Source: Xanthocytophaga agilis (GTDB lineage Bacteria; Bacteroidota; Bacteroidia; Cytophagales; 172606-1). From it: DNA of 64,000 bases. Shown here in pieces: positions 27,884-37,981 of this stretch. The notes beneath the pieces are model-generated. The model did not search any database. It saw only the letters and a program-made list of their open reading frames with translations, and was not told the origin of the DNA. The stretch spans positions 62,001-126,000 of the forward strand of contig NZ_JASJOU010000010.1 of assembly GCF_030068605.1 (NCBI RefSeq), written 5' to 3'. A program made the position numbers and the translations under genes. Positions within the stretch are counted from its first letter, which is position 1. The number at the start of each line of letters is the position of its first letter.

Positions 27884-28930
27884 CTACTTAACTTCCTTTC
27901 TCTTAATTAATCCACCGAGGTTGGCTGTTAAAGTAATGTAGCTAACTCCTCCTGCGGCCTGTTGATAAAACCGTGCATATCCTATATGTAATGGTTTTAG
28001 CTTCAGTTGAAAGCCAAACGAAAATCCGGCATTGAATGCACCATCAAACAACCGCATTTCCTGATGCACCAGATGGTTATATCCCAAGCGTATGTAAAAA
28101 GCTTTAGCAAGCACCAATTCTGTGCCTAGAGTGATATGCCGTGCCACTTTGTCAGCAAAGCTTATCTTCTTGGTAACAACATTTCCATTCGCATCCAGGG
28201 AAGTATTTAGTATTGGGTCGTTATAGGCAATATCCGGTTGATGCAGATGGTGGGCAGTGATAAAAAATCGAAAAGGCATAAATTCTGGTTTAAAGGTAGT
28301 GCCTATTTGTACATCAAACGGCATCACCTGCTGACTGGCTTCTGGAGTATATTTTTTTAGCGTAAGTCCGGCATTCTTTATAACCAGACCAATAGTCCAG
28401 TCTTTCTTGGGATGTTTCCATACTCCTCCCAAATCCATTGCAACTCCATAGCTACTGTAATTGGCAATTGCAGAGCCTGAAAATTTTACAGTAACCCCTA
28501 ACGTATAGGCTCCTTCTGTATGCGCATGAGATAAGGAAACTGCATAGTCGCTGGCTTGAAAAGTACCTGTCACATTACCGGAAGCGTCAGTTTCTTCCAT
28601 GGTGCCATAGTTCATGTAGTGTATTCCCACACCAAAACGTTTTCCCCGAAATTGATCTGCATAGGCTGATGAGAAAGCATGTATTTGCCCAAAAAAAGGG
28701 ATATAGCTTACAGATAAATGCTTATCCATCTCTTTATTTAATAAGGCAGGATTGGAAAACTGGCGATTGACATCGAAGTCTGCATTGCTGATATTAATAC
28801 CACCTGAAGAGGCTATTGTTGCATTGGAAGGTTGACTCAGAAATGCAAATCCGTTATGCCCTCCCAGAGATTGAGCTTTTCCAATACAGGCGTATAAAAC
28901 CAGCAGAATACATCCATAAAATTTCACCAT
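27884..28930 (-). CDS. porQ: Type IX secretion system protein PorQ
   Basis: PorQ is an outer-membrane beta-barrel that, in the known type IX system, works with PorU, PorV and PorZ in the cell-surface attachment complex. The 348-residue protein has a signal peptide (MVKFYGCILLVLYACIGKAQ), then an alpha-to-beta start LGGHNGFAFLSQPSNATIAS typical of the PorV/PorQ (FadL-like) group and a run of amphipathic strands ending KLKPLHIGYARFYQQAAGGV. I chose the ATG at 28930 over a TTG at 28957. Identification is from the family pattern; a generic PorV/PorQ-type protein is the alternative. It lies between lon and hslU. Confidence 0.82.
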   Translation of the reverse strand: MVKFYGCILLVLYACIGKAQSLGGHNGFAFLSQPSNATIASSGGINISNADFDVNRQFSNPALLNKEMDKHLSVSYIPFFGQIHAFSSAYADQFRGKRFGVGIHYMNYGTMEETDASGNVTGTFQASDYAVSLSHAHTEGAYTLGVTVKFSGSAIANYSSYGVAMDLGGVWKHPKKDWTIGLVIKNAGLTLKKYTPEASQQVMPFDVQIGTTFKPEFMPFRFFITAHHLHQPDIAYNDPILNTSLDANGNVVTKKISFADKVARHITLGTELVLAKAFYIRLGYNHLVHQEMRLFDGAFNAGFSFGFQLKLKPLHIGYARFYQQAAGGVSYITLTANLGGLIKRKEVK

Positions 28931-28993
28931 GAATAACACGAATAGTCTATTGAGCAAAAATAACAGTATTTTGATGTCTGGCGACTCAGAAAT

Positions 28994-29023
28994 AAAAAAG
29001 GTTCAGATAATATATCTGAACCT
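28994..29023 (-). terminator. lon terminator
   Basis: Stem AGGTTCAGATA/TATCTGAACCT (11 bp, perfect) with a three-base loop, followed on the minus strand by TTTTTATTTC. Confidence 0.85.
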
Positions 29024-29044
29024 GATATTCATAGCAAATCAGAC

Positions 29045-31567
29045 CTAGACTGTAAGAACGTTCTGATTCTGATTTACAGTTTCTTTTTCTTTTATATCAT
29101 GTACTGAGAGATCAATTGCATTGGCTACTTTCTCAGGCAATAAAGCATATTGTAGCACTTCATCTACCGTGTTTACATAATGTATCTTTAATCCTTCGAT
29201 ATATTTTGGGTTGATATCTTCAATATCTCTACGATTTTTCTCACTCATGATAATTTCTACAATACCTGCCCGTTTCGCTGCAAGAATCTTTTCCTTAATA
29301 CCTCCTACAGGCAATACCCGTCCTCGCAGTGTGATTTCACCTGTCATGGCCAACTTGTCTTTCACTTTGCGTTGAGTGTATACAGAGGCTAGTGAGGTGA
29401 ACATCGTGATTCCGGCAGAAGGGCCATCTTTAGGGACTGCACCTGCAGGAATGTGAATATGCAGATCAAACTGATCAAATATACGATAATCAAGTTGCAG
29501 TGTATCTGCATGAGCCCGTAAATAGGATAATGCAGCAGAAGCAGATTCTTTCATCACATCTCCCAATTGCCCTGACAGAGTCAAACGTCCGCGTCCACGG
29601 CTCAGGCTGGATTCTACAAACAAGATTTCTCCGCCTACCTGTGTCCAGGCCAGACCTGTTACTACACCTGCCACACTGTTATCCTGATAAATTTCTTTAT
29701 CAAATATTTCTGCTCCTAAAGCCTTTGTAATAAAAGCAGACGAGATCTTTTTCTCATACGCTTCTTCCATTGCTACAGATTTTGCAACCTTACGCATTAC
29801 GGTTCCGATCTGTCTTTCCAGTGAACGAACCCCTGATTCACGCGTATAGTCATCAATGATCTTGATAATAGCCTTGTCATCAAAGGTTACATCCTTGGGA
29901 GACAATCCATGTTCTTTGCGTTGCTTAGGAATCAGGTGTTTTTTGGCAATCTGTAGTTTTTCTTCCAGTGTATATCCTGTCAGTTCGATAATTTCCATTC
30001 TATCACGCAACGCAGGCTGAATAGTTTCCAATGAATTGGCGGTTGCAATGAATAATACTTTGGATAAATCGTATTCTACCTCCAGATAGTTATCCATAAA
30101 TGTAGAATTCTGCTCAGGATCCAATACTTCCAGCAATGCAGAGGAAGGGTCTCCTCTGAAGTCAGAGCCTACTTTATCTATCTCATCAAGAATAAATACA
30201 GGATTATCTGATTTACCTTTGCGGATATTTTGAATCACTTTGCCAGGCATTGCTCCAACATAGGTCTTACGATGTCCACGAATTTCAGCCTCATCATGTA
30301 CTCCTCCTAATGACATTCTGACATAGTGACGTCCAAGTGCCTTGGCAATAGAACGGCCTAAAGATGTCTTTCCAACCCCTGGAGGGCCATACAGACACAG
30401 AATTGGTCCGCGCAGACTCTGAGTTAGCTTCAATACTGCCAGATATTCAATAATACGATCTTTGATCTTATCCAGTCCATAGTGATCTGCATCCAGTATT
30501 TTACGGGCTTTGGCCAAATCGAAGCTATCCTTGGTATATTCAGACCAGGGAAGATCTACCAGCAGTTCTACATAGTTCATCGCAACCGGATACTCAGCTG
30601 CCTGTGGATTAATGCGGGTTATTTTATCCAGTTCCTTAGCAAAGTGTTTACCAACAGCTGCAGGCCATTTCTTTTTTAATCCCTTGGCTCTTAGTTCTTC
30701 AATTTCTTTTTCCGTACTGTCGTATCCAAGTTCATCCTGTAATACCTTTATCTGTTGACGGAGAAAATAGTCCCGTTGTTGTTGGTCAAGATCTGAATGT
30801 ACTTTGCTTTGTATTTCATGTTTTAATTCCAGCAACTGAATATCTTTCTGCATAAACTGAAGAAGCAACTCAGCCCGTTGCATACCTTCACTTACCTCCA
30901 GAATCTTTTGCTTATCAGATACTTCGGCATCAAGATTAGAGGATAGAAAGTTAGTCAGAAAGCTAGGGCTTTCAATATTTTCAATGGCAATCTGTGCTTC
31001 TCTTGGAATTTCAGGTCGAAGGTTAAGAATCTTTCCTGCAGCCTCTTTCAATGACTTAACCATAGCCTTCACTTCCTTATTGGTAGTAGCAGGGAAATTA
31101 TCAGGCAACAGATTGATCTTTGCAGTCAGATAAGGATCCTGTTGTATGGGTTCCACCATCTCAAAGCGCCGCTTACCTTGTATAATAATAGTTGTATTAC
31201 CATCAGGTAATACAAGCATTTTGATTATATGTGCAACAGTACCTGTCTTGTATAAATCTTCATAGGTGGGTTCTTCCTTATTGGAATTAGATTGAGCCAC
31301 AACACCTATTACCCGGGTGCCTTTATAAGCACGTTTCACCAGCCTGATAGATTTCTGCCTTCCCACTGTAATCGGGATCACTACTCCTGGAAATAAAACC
31401 GTATTTTTAACAGGAAGAATAGGAAGTTGTTCCGGAACCTTAAATTTCTCAAAATCTTCGTCTTCATCAGGAGATAATAGCGGAATCATCTCCACTGCAT
31501 CATCATCTGCAATGTCGGCTACTATCAAATTTTCATAAGGATTATTATTATACCTCATTGAATACAT
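29045..31567 (-). CDS. lon: Lon protease (LonA)
   Basis: An 840-residue ATP-dependent serine protease. N-terminal LAN domain (about 45-245), coiled coil (250-310), AAA+ module with Walker A GPPGVGKT (394-401) and Walker [10 protein letters not shown], and C-terminal protease domain with the Ser in KDGPSAG (about 717) and Lys in GGIKEK (about 758), a Ser-Lys dyad. A Gln/Asn-rich tail closes it. It should degrade damaged and regulatory proteins. Start is ATG at 31567; another ATG three codons later is possible. It has its own terminator and is divergent from the PorE-like gene. Confidence 0.97.
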   Translation of the reverse strand: MYSMRYNNNPYENLIVADIADDDAVEMIPLLSPDEDEDFEKFKVPEQLPILPVKNTVLFPGVVIPITVGRQKSIRLVKRAYKGTRVIGVVAQSNSNKEEPTYEDLYKTGTVAHIIKMLVLPDGNTTIIIQGKRRFEMVEPIQQDPYLTAKINLLPDNFPATTNKEVKAMVKSLKEAAGKILNLRPEIPREAQIAIENIESPSFLTNFLSSNLDAEVSDKQKILEVSEGMQRAELLLQFMQKDIQLLELKHEIQSKVHSDLDQQQRDYFLRQQIKVLQDELGYDSTEKEIEELRAKGLKKKWPAAVGKHFAKELDKITRINPQAAEYPVAMNYVELLVDLPWSEYTKDSFDLAKARKILDADHYGLDKIKDRIIEYLAVLKLTQSLRGPILCLYGPPGVGKTSLGRSIAKALGRHYVRMSLGGVHDEAEIRGHRKTYVGAMPGKVIQNIRKGKSDNPVFILDEIDKVGSDFRGDPSSALLEVLDPEQNSTFMDNYLEVEYDLSKVLFIATANSLETIQPALRDRMEIIELTGYTLEEKLQIAKKHLIPKQRKEHGLSPKDVTFDDKAIIKIIDDYTRESGVRSLERQIGTVMRKVAKSVAMEEAYEKKISSAFITKALGAEIFDKEIYQDNSVAGVVTGLAWTQVGGEILFVESSLSRGRGRLTLSGQLGDVMKESASAALSYLRAHADTLQLDYRIFDQFDLHIHIPAGAVPKDGPSAGITMFTSLASVYTQRKVKDKLAMTGEITLRGRVLPVGGIKEKILAAKRAGIVEIIMSEKNRRDIEDINPKYIEGLKIHYVNTVDEVLQYALLPEKVANAIDLSVHDIKEKETVNQNQNVLTV

Positions 31568-31894
31568 TTACTGTTTTGAATGAAAAAATCCGGGATGAAA
31601 AAAATAAAAAATACTCTAACTTCTATAACATTATCTTTAATTACTTTAATCGTCCGGTCGCATTTTTGTCTGCGATTTTATATATGCCCAAAAACCTCGC
31701 CATTCTTACGAATATGGCATCAAAAAGAAACAACTGACATATTGACTGATTCACTTACCAGTTTCTTCATTTTTTTATCTAATATTACATTCGGAAAACT
31801 ATGTGCCAGTTGATTACGATGTTGAGAACACCACTATTATGTAACAAACAATTATCTTTCGTGTTTTCTGCCCTAATAAATATTTTAACCAGCT
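31568..31894. other. Divergent intergenic region lon / PorE-like gene
   Basis: No convincing gene; a 77-codon frame at 31580 has no recognisable product and is rejected. TATCTTTC near 31853, one base off the -7 consensus, could serve the gene at 31895. No heat-shock-type inverted repeat was noticed upstream of lon. Confidence 0.4.
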
Positions 31895-33916
31895 ATGCGA
31901 GGGAAGATTTATTTACTTAATTATATCGTTTGCATCCTATCGCTTTATATGGTGATACCTGCAATGTGTCAATACAAAAAGGTTGAAGGAGGTATCAGGC
32001 GACCACGTCATTCATCCACAGCTGAGCAACAGGCGGCTGCCATGGAAGCATTTCAATTTAAGGATTTGCGTCCGAACTTCCGCTATTATGATGCTAAAAA
32101 GTTGGACGAAATCGAAAAACTGGAGAGAGATAAAGAATGGGAAAAAGCATATCCCTTATTGAAAGAATATGTCCAGAACTTTGGAATGGATAATTTCTTG
32201 CGGGATATGTACCTTGTCTGGCGTTTGGGACGTATGTCTGAACAAGCAAAAGATATAGGTCAGGCTAAGTTTTTATACAGACTTGTATTAAAGCATCACC
32301 GAGGAGATATTAAAGTGCTTGAACAGCACTATGACTCACTTACCAGTACTGAGAAAGATTATTATGTCCCACTGGAATATTATTACGAACTGGTTGAGTT
32401 CCGCAAATCTGTAGATACTTTGCTGCCTCCTGTAGGTGTCCTGATAGACATGGGTATAGAGATTAATTCTCCTAAAGCCGACTATGGGCCTACATTAAGT
32501 CCGGATAATAAATTCATCTTTTTTACGTCAAAACGAAATACTAAGAAGATGGGAATCAGAAACGTAACAGTGCAAAATGAGGATATTTATTATGCGCGTA
32601 ATGTTGATGGTTATTGGGAACCAGCTCAACCACTTGATAATATAAACACTGCTTACAATGAAGGCTCAGCTGTACTAACCAGAAATGGTAGAAAACTGTA
32701 CTTCTGCCGTTGTGAGGCTCCGGGGGGTCTAGGAGATTGCGATATCTATATGGCAGAACTACAACCTGACAGCACCTGGGGTAAAATACAAAATCTGGGG
32801 CCTAGAGTAAACAGTCGTTCCTGGGATTCTCAACCTTCTTTATCCCGTTCTGAGGACACTCTTTATTTCGCCTCTGACAGATTAGGTGGATTTGGCGGAT
32901 CTGATTTGTACTTCACCTATAGATTAAAGGGAGGAGCATGGGCACCTGCCCAAAATATGGGACCTACTATCAACACCCGCAGAAATGAAGTAAGTCCGTT
33001 TTATCACCCCAATCACAATGTTCTGTACTTTAGTTCTGAAGGTGGACATATCCCTAACTTTGGCAGCTTTGATATCTATAAAACCTATAATTCCAGAGGT
33101 ATGTGGCAGGAACCGGTTAATGTAGGGCCCTTGGTAAATGGCAAAGGGAGTGAATACTATTTTACAATAGATATGGAGTCTAAGAATTTGTATTATGCAC
33201 GTTCTGAGGAAACAGATATTCAGAATCTGGATCTTAATTCGTTTCCATTACCTATGGAAGCACAGCCTAAAGCGACTGTGCATCTTCAGGGAGCTGTAAT
33301 AGACTCTATTTCCAAGAATCCATTTACAGGTATTGTATCGGTTATCGATTTAACCAAGAGTATAGAAATTGCCCCCAAATATCTGCGTCCCGATGGTAGC
33401 TATGATTTTGATCTGATTCAGGATCACGAATACCTGGTAATTGTAACAGGAGATGATTTTTTCCGGGTAGAACGACAGTTTAAACTGGTAGGAGACACCT
33501 CTATCTATATCGAAACTCCTGCCATTAGTTTGAAGAAATGGGCTTTTGCATCTCTGGAATTTGAAGCAGGAAGCGCCAAGATCATTCCTGAAATGTATAA
33601 CGACCTGAATAAGCTGGTTAAGTTTATGGCCGATCATCCAAATTTCAGCTTGCGTATCTCCGGACATACAGACTCACAAGGAAAACAGTCCGATAACCTG
33701 AAACTATCACAGCGTCGAGCAGATTCGATTAAGAAATATATTGTAGACAAAGGGAAAATAGATCCTGGACGAATAGAAGCCATTGGCTATGGAAGTAGTC
33801 AGCCATTGATAGAAGAAAAGACTGAAGACGATCGAAGTATTAATAGAAGGGTTGAGTTTGAGATAAATAAAATGAAACCCAAAACGGATCAGATGGGTAA
33901 CAGAAAGAGAGATTAA
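31895..33916 (+). CDS. OmpA-family protein with PD40 propeller (PorE-like)
   Basis: A 673-residue secreted protein. Order: signal peptide (to about AMC-Q, residue 26), helical TPR-like region (about 55-150), a beta-propeller of PD40/WD40-type repeats (about 190-430; repeated GPTLSPDNKFIFFTSKR, SQPSLSRSEDTLYFASDR and VSPFYHPNHNVLYFSSE), a carboxypeptidase-regulatory-like domain (about 450-535) and an OmpA C-terminal peptidoglycan-binding domain (about 545-660, ISGHTDSQGK and RRADSIKKYI). This order and length match PorE of the type IX secretion system, but many Bacteroidota OmpA/PD40 paralogs look alike. A terminator follows. Confidence 0.85.
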   Translation: MRGKIYLLNYIVCILSLYMVIPAMCQYKKVEGGIRRPRHSSTAEQQAAAMEAFQFKDLRPNFRYYDAKKLDEIEKLERDKEWEKAYPLLKEYVQNFGMDNFLRDMYLVWRLGRMSEQAKDIGQAKFLYRLVLKHHRGDIKVLEQHYDSLTSTEKDYYVPLEYYYELVEFRKSVDTLLPPVGVLIDMGIEINSPKADYGPTLSPDNKFIFFTSKRNTKKMGIRNVTVQNEDIYYARNVDGYWEPAQPLDNINTAYNEGSAVLTRNGRKLYFCRCEAPGGLGDCDIYMAELQPDSTWGKIQNLGPRVNSRSWDSQPSLSRSEDTLYFASDRLGGFGGSDLYFTYRLKGGAWAPAQNMGPTINTRRNEVSPFYHPNHNVLYFSSEGGHIPNFGSFDIYKTYNSRGMWQEPVNVGPLVNGKGSEYYFTIDMESKNLYYARSEETDIQNLDLNSFPLPMEAQPKATVHLQGAVIDSISKNPFTGIVSVIDLTKSIEIAPKYLRPDGSYDFDLIQDHEYLVIVTGDDFFRVERQFKLVGDTSIYIETPAISLKKWAFASLEFEAGSAKIIPEMYNDLNKLVKFMADHPNFSLRISGHTDSQGKQSDNLKLSQRRADSIKKYIVDKGKIDPGRIEAIGYGSSQPLIEEKTEDDRSINRRVEFEINKMKPKTDQMGNRKRD

Positions 33917-34393
33917 ATGGGTTTATATTAGTAATTTTACGGAAGGGTAGATTTCACTACAGAGATCTACCTTTCGTTTTTATGGACTATACCAAGTGAT
34001 ATATATAAATAGTACCTCCCATTCCAGCTATTCAGCGACAAGAAGGAAAACCTGTCAAAATGAATAAGAAATTACATGTCACTAACAGGTAAAACCAACT
34101 AAGAAATATTCTAAGATATTCTTTCAGCACATGAGAGTAACTGACTCATATAGAGTGTTTTATTAATTAATTAGCAATTCTACAAGAAGATAAAGCTTTT
34201 TATCTAACAGCGAATTATACAAGTTGCTTAGTATTTTTTATTGGAAAAGTATACTAGTTGTATGAAAAGAGCGAAAAAGATACTTATAACTGATTTTCAG
34301 CAGATTAGAAAAATATTTGAGTTTGGGTTTTGTTTCTTTTGTATTCACTAATACTCCCATTCCTATTTTTCCAATCTGCTATTTATCAGGTAC
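33917..34393. other. Intergenic region before the GAF sensor
   Basis: No gene is seen. It starts with a terminator (33942-33982) and ends with an imperfect 16-bp inverted repeat (34299-34314 and 34365-34380) directly upstream of the gene at 34394; 15 of 16 bases pair. Confidence 0.5.
33942..33982 (+). terminator. Terminator of the PorE-like gene
   Basis: Arms GAAGGGTAGAT and ATCTACCTTTC (11 pairs, one G-U) with a 12-nt loop, followed by GTTTTTAT. Confidence 0.82.
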
Positions 34394-36028
34394 ATGAATT
34401 TCACTCATATACTAAGAAAATTCAGTATACACACTACACAAGGTAGAGTTGTCACTTTGAGTGCCAGCTTTCTGACCGTTTTTGTTGTTTTTGCAGGTTT
34501 TGTCTATAGGCAAAACAAGAAGACAGAAGACGTTAGTCAGATGACTATTGAAGTGCGTTTGCCTGTTGCTTTAAGTGCAGCCAATGTACTCAGTAATATA
34601 GAAGCAGCGGCAACGGCTCAGCTTACATTTATCCTGACAAAAGATCAAAAGTATGTGGATCAGCGCCAGCAGATATGGAAAGATCGGATAAATCCTGAAT
34701 TGGCGAAACTGGTACAATTAAAACCTGTACTTCCTACTGATGAACAACTTAAAGTAGATAGTATTTCTGCCTGGATAAAGGGATATCATACTACTCAGGA
34801 AGAGGAAAATTCTATTACATTGCAGCTTCAAAAGCTGGACATGACGGATTCAACAAGTATAGCTCTACAACAGATTGGTACAGCTCGTTTAGCCGTCCTG
34901 GTCCCTCAGATTAGTAATTATTATTCAAAAATAGAACGTGAACTGACTATTCTGAGCCAACACCAGCAGGAACAGCTAGGCAAAGAAGTAGCTGACATTC
35001 TCCAGAGTATCAATGCTACTAACTCTACCATTGCCAGCCTGTGTGCAATCATTGTAGTTCTGGCAATTATCATAGGCTATTATGCTTCTCAAAAAGCGAG
35101 CAGTGCTATTGAGCAGACTACCTACCAAATTCAGAGTCTTGCAAAGGGCGAGATTGCAGAAAGTATAGCAGAGGTGAAAGGAGATATGAATGTGATTGTG
35201 CAGGCAGGTAATCAGCTGAAAGACAATCTTAGAAATGCAGTTTCTTTTGCGTTGGCAGTTGGTGAAGGGAAATTTAATACATCTTTCACTCCTGTTAGTG
35301 AAAAAGATGCTCTTGGCAATGCTTTATTATTTATGCGGGATAAACTGCAGCTTGCAGCAGAGGAAGATAGGAAAAGAAACTGGACTACAGAAGGATTGGC
35401 CAAGTTTGCCGATATACTACGTAGTACAAATGATTTCAAAGAATTATCTACATTGATTATTTCTAATCTTGTTAAGTATATAAATGCCAATCAGGGAGGC
35501 TTATTTATTGTGCAGAAAGAGGATACCCAGGAGCCTGTACTGGAACTAGCTGCCTGCTATGCGTATAACCGGAAAAAATATCTTACCAAACAGATTTTGA
35601 TTGGAGAGGGTTTGGTTGGACAATGTTACCAGGAAGGTGATTCTATCTATCTGACAGATCTTCCAAATGACTACATACATATTTCTTCTGGCCTTGGTAC
35701 AGCACGTCCTACCTGTCTGCTTATTGTACCATTGAAAGTAAATGATGCTATAGAAGGAGTCATTGAACTAGCCTCTTTTCAGGAAATTACGTTGCATGAA
35801 AGAGCTTTTATTGAAAAGCTGGGAGAAAATATTGCGTCTACTTTATCTGCGGCCAAGCTAAATGCAAAAACACAAAAGCTATTGGAAGAAACAAAACAAC
35901 AGGCAGAGATTATGCGTAGTCAGGAAGAAGAGATGCGTCAGAATATGGAAGAACTAATGGCGACCCAAGAAGAAATGGAACGCAGACAATGGAAAAACAC
36001 TGATTATTACGCACAGAATGCTGAATAA
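34394..36028 (+). CDS. Membrane GAF-domain sensor, short relative of the 1331-residue protein
   Basis: A 544-residue protein with helix 1 (about 19-38), an extracytoplasmic helical sensor (39-210), helix 2 (about 213-234), a HAMP-like segment (235-340), a GAF domain (about 345-490) and a final coiled coil (MRQNMEELMATQEEMERRQW). Sequence blocks in the GAF region (IKYINANQGGLFIV..., LAACYAYNRKKY, GEGLVGQ...) are close to those of the protein at 21987. It stops where the PAS array begins in that protein and has no output domain of its own. It could be a natural short form or a truncated copy; nothing at the 3' end looks like a frameshift remnant. Confidence 0.82.
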   Translation: MNFTHILRKFSIHTTQGRVVTLSASFLTVFVVFAGFVYRQNKKTEDVSQMTIEVRLPVALSAANVLSNIEAAATAQLTFILTKDQKYVDQRQQIWKDRINPELAKLVQLKPVLPTDEQLKVDSISAWIKGYHTTQEEENSITLQLQKLDMTDSTSIALQQIGTARLAVLVPQISNYYSKIERELTILSQHQQEQLGKEVADILQSINATNSTIASLCAIIVVLAIIIGYYASQKASSAIEQTTYQIQSLAKGEIAESIAEVKGDMNVIVQAGNQLKDNLRNAVSFALAVGEGKFNTSFTPVSEKDALGNALLFMRDKLQLAAEEDRKRNWTTEGLAKFADILRSTNDFKELSTLIISNLVKYINANQGGLFIVQKEDTQEPVLELAACYAYNRKKYLTKQILIGEGLVGQCYQEGDSIYLTDLPNDYIHISSGLGTARPTCLLIVPLKVNDAIEGVIELASFQEITLHERAFIEKLGENIASTLSAAKLNAKTQKLLEETKQQAEIMRSQEEEMRQNMEELMATQEEMERRQWKNTDYYAQNAE

Positions 36029-36066
36029 AAAATAGTATCTTGGCAGGCTCAAAAAATTGCCTGTAC

Positions 36067-37293
36067 GTGTCAAAAACTTTTGTAGTGATAGGAGGCGGTG
36101 CCGCTGGTTTTTTTTGTGCGATCAATGCTGCGCGCCTTAGCCCTGAACTTACTGTTGTTATTCTCGAAAAAACTCCCAAACTGCTTTCCAAAGTAAAAGT
36201 TTCGGGAGGAGGAAGATGTAATGTCACCCATAACTGTCAGTCAGTTAGTGATCTGTTGAAAAATTATCCGCGTGGCCAGAATTTTCTAAAAAAAGCATTC
36301 TCTCACTTTTCTACAATAGATACTGTTAACTGGTTTGATGAAAGAGAAGTATCATTGAAAGCAGAGGCAGATGGACGCATGTTTCCTGCCACAGATTCAT
36401 CTCAGACTATTATTGACTGCTTTTTAGAGGAAGCCAGAAAGTATGAAGTGAAGATACATTCTCAATGGAATGTTCACTCCATTACAAAACTGGACACAGG
36501 ATTTGAAATTACATCTGATAAAGGTCAGAAAATAGATGCTGACTTTACTTGTATTGCCTGTGGTGGGTTTCCAAAGAAAGAACAATTTGATTGGATTACT
36601 CAATTAGGACATAGTATTGAATCTCCTGTACCGTCACTTTTTACATTTAATATACCTAAAAATCCTATTACTGAATTAATGGGTATTTCTTTACCATTGG
36701 CAACAGTAAAAGTTGCAGGCTCCAAACTTGTAGAATCTGCGCCGTTACTGATTACACACTGGGGTATGAGTGGTCCTGCAGTATTACGCTTATCGTCCTG
36801 GGGTGCACGGGTTTTATCAGAGAAAGGGTATCAGTTTACAGGTCTTGTTCACTGGGTACCTGAAATGAATGAAGAAATGATTCGGGCAGAGATTCAGAAG
36901 ATTCGTTTTTCTTCACCTACTCAGAAAATTCAGAATGCGACCCTTTTCCGATTACCCCAACGTCTCTGGCAGTTCTTAATTGACAGAGCAGGCATTACAG
37001 AAGATCTTCGCTGGACCGATTTACCATCCAAGGAACAAAACCGCTTAATCAAGGTACTAACAAATGATGAATATCCCGTAAATGGGAAAACTACGTTTAA
37101 AGAAGAGTTTGTAACCTGTGGAGGAGTAAAGTTGGCAGAGGTTGATCCGACAACTATGGAAAGCCGGATCATACCCAATTTATTTTTTGCCGGAGAGATT
37201 CTGGATATTGATGGTATTACGGGTGGATTTAATTTCCAACATGCATGGACAAGTGGCTGGCTGGCAGCGAAAACAGTTACCAACAGACTATAA
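36067..37293 (+). CDS. HI0933-like NAD(P)/FAD-dependent oxidoreductase (YhiN family)
   Basis: A 408-residue flavoprotein of the BaiN/HI0933/YhiN family. The Rossmann FAD motif VVIGGGAAGFFCAINAA is at the N-terminus, followed by the family motifs KVKVSGGGRCNVTH and, at the C-terminus, FAGEILDIDGITGGFNFQHA, which closes the FAD site. The substrate is unknown. I prefer the GTG at 36067 (MSKTFVVIGGG) to a TTG at 36040, since the dinucleotide fold usually starts within a few residues. It follows the GAF sensor closely and converges on the gene at 37304. Confidence 0.92.
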   Translation: MSKTFVVIGGGAAGFFCAINAARLSPELTVVILEKTPKLLSKVKVSGGGRCNVTHNCQSVSDLLKNYPRGQNFLKKAFSHFSTIDTVNWFDEREVSLKAEADGRMFPATDSSQTIIDCFLEEARKYEVKIHSQWNVHSITKLDTGFEITSDKGQKIDADFTCIACGGFPKKEQFDWITQLGHSIESPVPSLFTFNIPKNPITELMGISLPLATVKVAGSKLVESAPLLITHWGMSGPAVLRLSSWGARVLSEKGYQFTGLVHWVPEMNEEMIRAEIQKIRFSSPTQKIQNATLFRLPQRLWQFLIDRAGITEDLRWTDLPSKEQNRLIKVLTNDEYPVNGKTTFKEEFVTCGGVKLAEVDPTTMESRIIPNLFFAGEILDIDGITGGFNFQHAWTSGWLAAKTVTNRL

Positions 37294-37303
37294 ATGGGTA
37301 AAG

Positions 37304-37981
37304 TTATTCTTCATCCCAATCATCCTTATCTTCATCACTTATGTATGACCAATCTATAGATAGAGTATCCAGTATCTGCTCAAATTCTTCTTCTTGTTGA
37401 CAGGCCAGAAAGATTCCCTGCCACTGGCTTTCCGCATCCGTCATAATAAAAAATACCTGCTTGCCATCCCGTGTAAAAATTTGGTTATACCAGTGATTTT
37501 TACCTTTAATTTCATACCAGTTAGTAATATATTCTTTTACTAACCGGATTTCATTCTTATCTGGCTGCATAGTATTGGACGTATAAGGCAATCCGCCCAT
37601 GACAGCCTGAAGGTATGCCATTGAGACAAAGAAGTTACTCAGGCTGGACGCGTCCAGTACCCATGTATTGCCATTGTCATAACTTCCATATACTGGAGGG
37701 TCATCCAGGGTCAGATCCGAACTGGCAATTGCCCAAAGTACTACTCCCTGATTCTCTTCATAGAAGATCATATAATCAGAATCAGACAAGTCCAGTTGTT
37801 CAGGAGACGCCAACTGGTTGAATACAGTATTGAGTTCACTATACAATCCCAATTGAGAATAATACTGTTTCAATACAAGTGGAAGGGAATGGGCTAAACG
37901 CTTTTCCGTTTGACTCAGAGTAAGATCATCATAGCCTTTCTTCTCAGACAGATTATATAAATTGTATATATCTTCAAACAT
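37304..37981 (-). CDS. SUKH (SMI1/KNR4)-like protein
   Basis: A 225-residue cytosolic acidic protein. The pattern LPLVLKQYYSQLGL, then a SDYMIFYEENQGVVLWAI strand pair and DPPVYGS, resembles the SUKH superfamily, whose members are often immunity proteins against polymorphic toxins but also occur in single-copy household roles. No toxin gene is adjacent. Its start codon overlaps the stop of the DUF4126 gene by 8 bp, so the two are surely cotranscribed. It ends in an Asp/Glu-rich tail (DEDKDDWDEE). Family call is moderate; function unknown. Confidence 0.65.
   Translation of the reverse strand: MFEDIYNLYNLSEKKGYDDLTLSQTEKRLAHSLPLVLKQYYSQLGLYSELNTVFNQLASPEQLDLSDSDYMIFYEENQGVVLWAIASSDLTLDDPPVYGSYDNGNTWVLDASSLSNFFVSMAYLQAVMGGLPYTSNTMQPDKNEIRLVKEYITNWYEIKGKNHWYNQIFTRDGKQVFFIMTDAESQWQGIFLACQQEEEFEQILDTLSIDWSYISDEDKDDWDEE

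Noticed and set aside
31580-31813. 77-codon frame between lon and the PorE-like gene
   Set aside because: No signal peptide, domain or known family, and it lies in a divergent promoter region; probably non-coding.
34261-34350. 29-codon frame from an ATG at 34261
   Set aside because: No conserved sequence, only a short frame that ends near the inverted repeat upstream of the sensor gene.
37304-37981. SUKH-like protein as immunity gene of a toxin system
   Set aside because: No toxin gene, Rhs or secretion-tagged protein lies nearby, and it is coupled to a DUF4126 gene.
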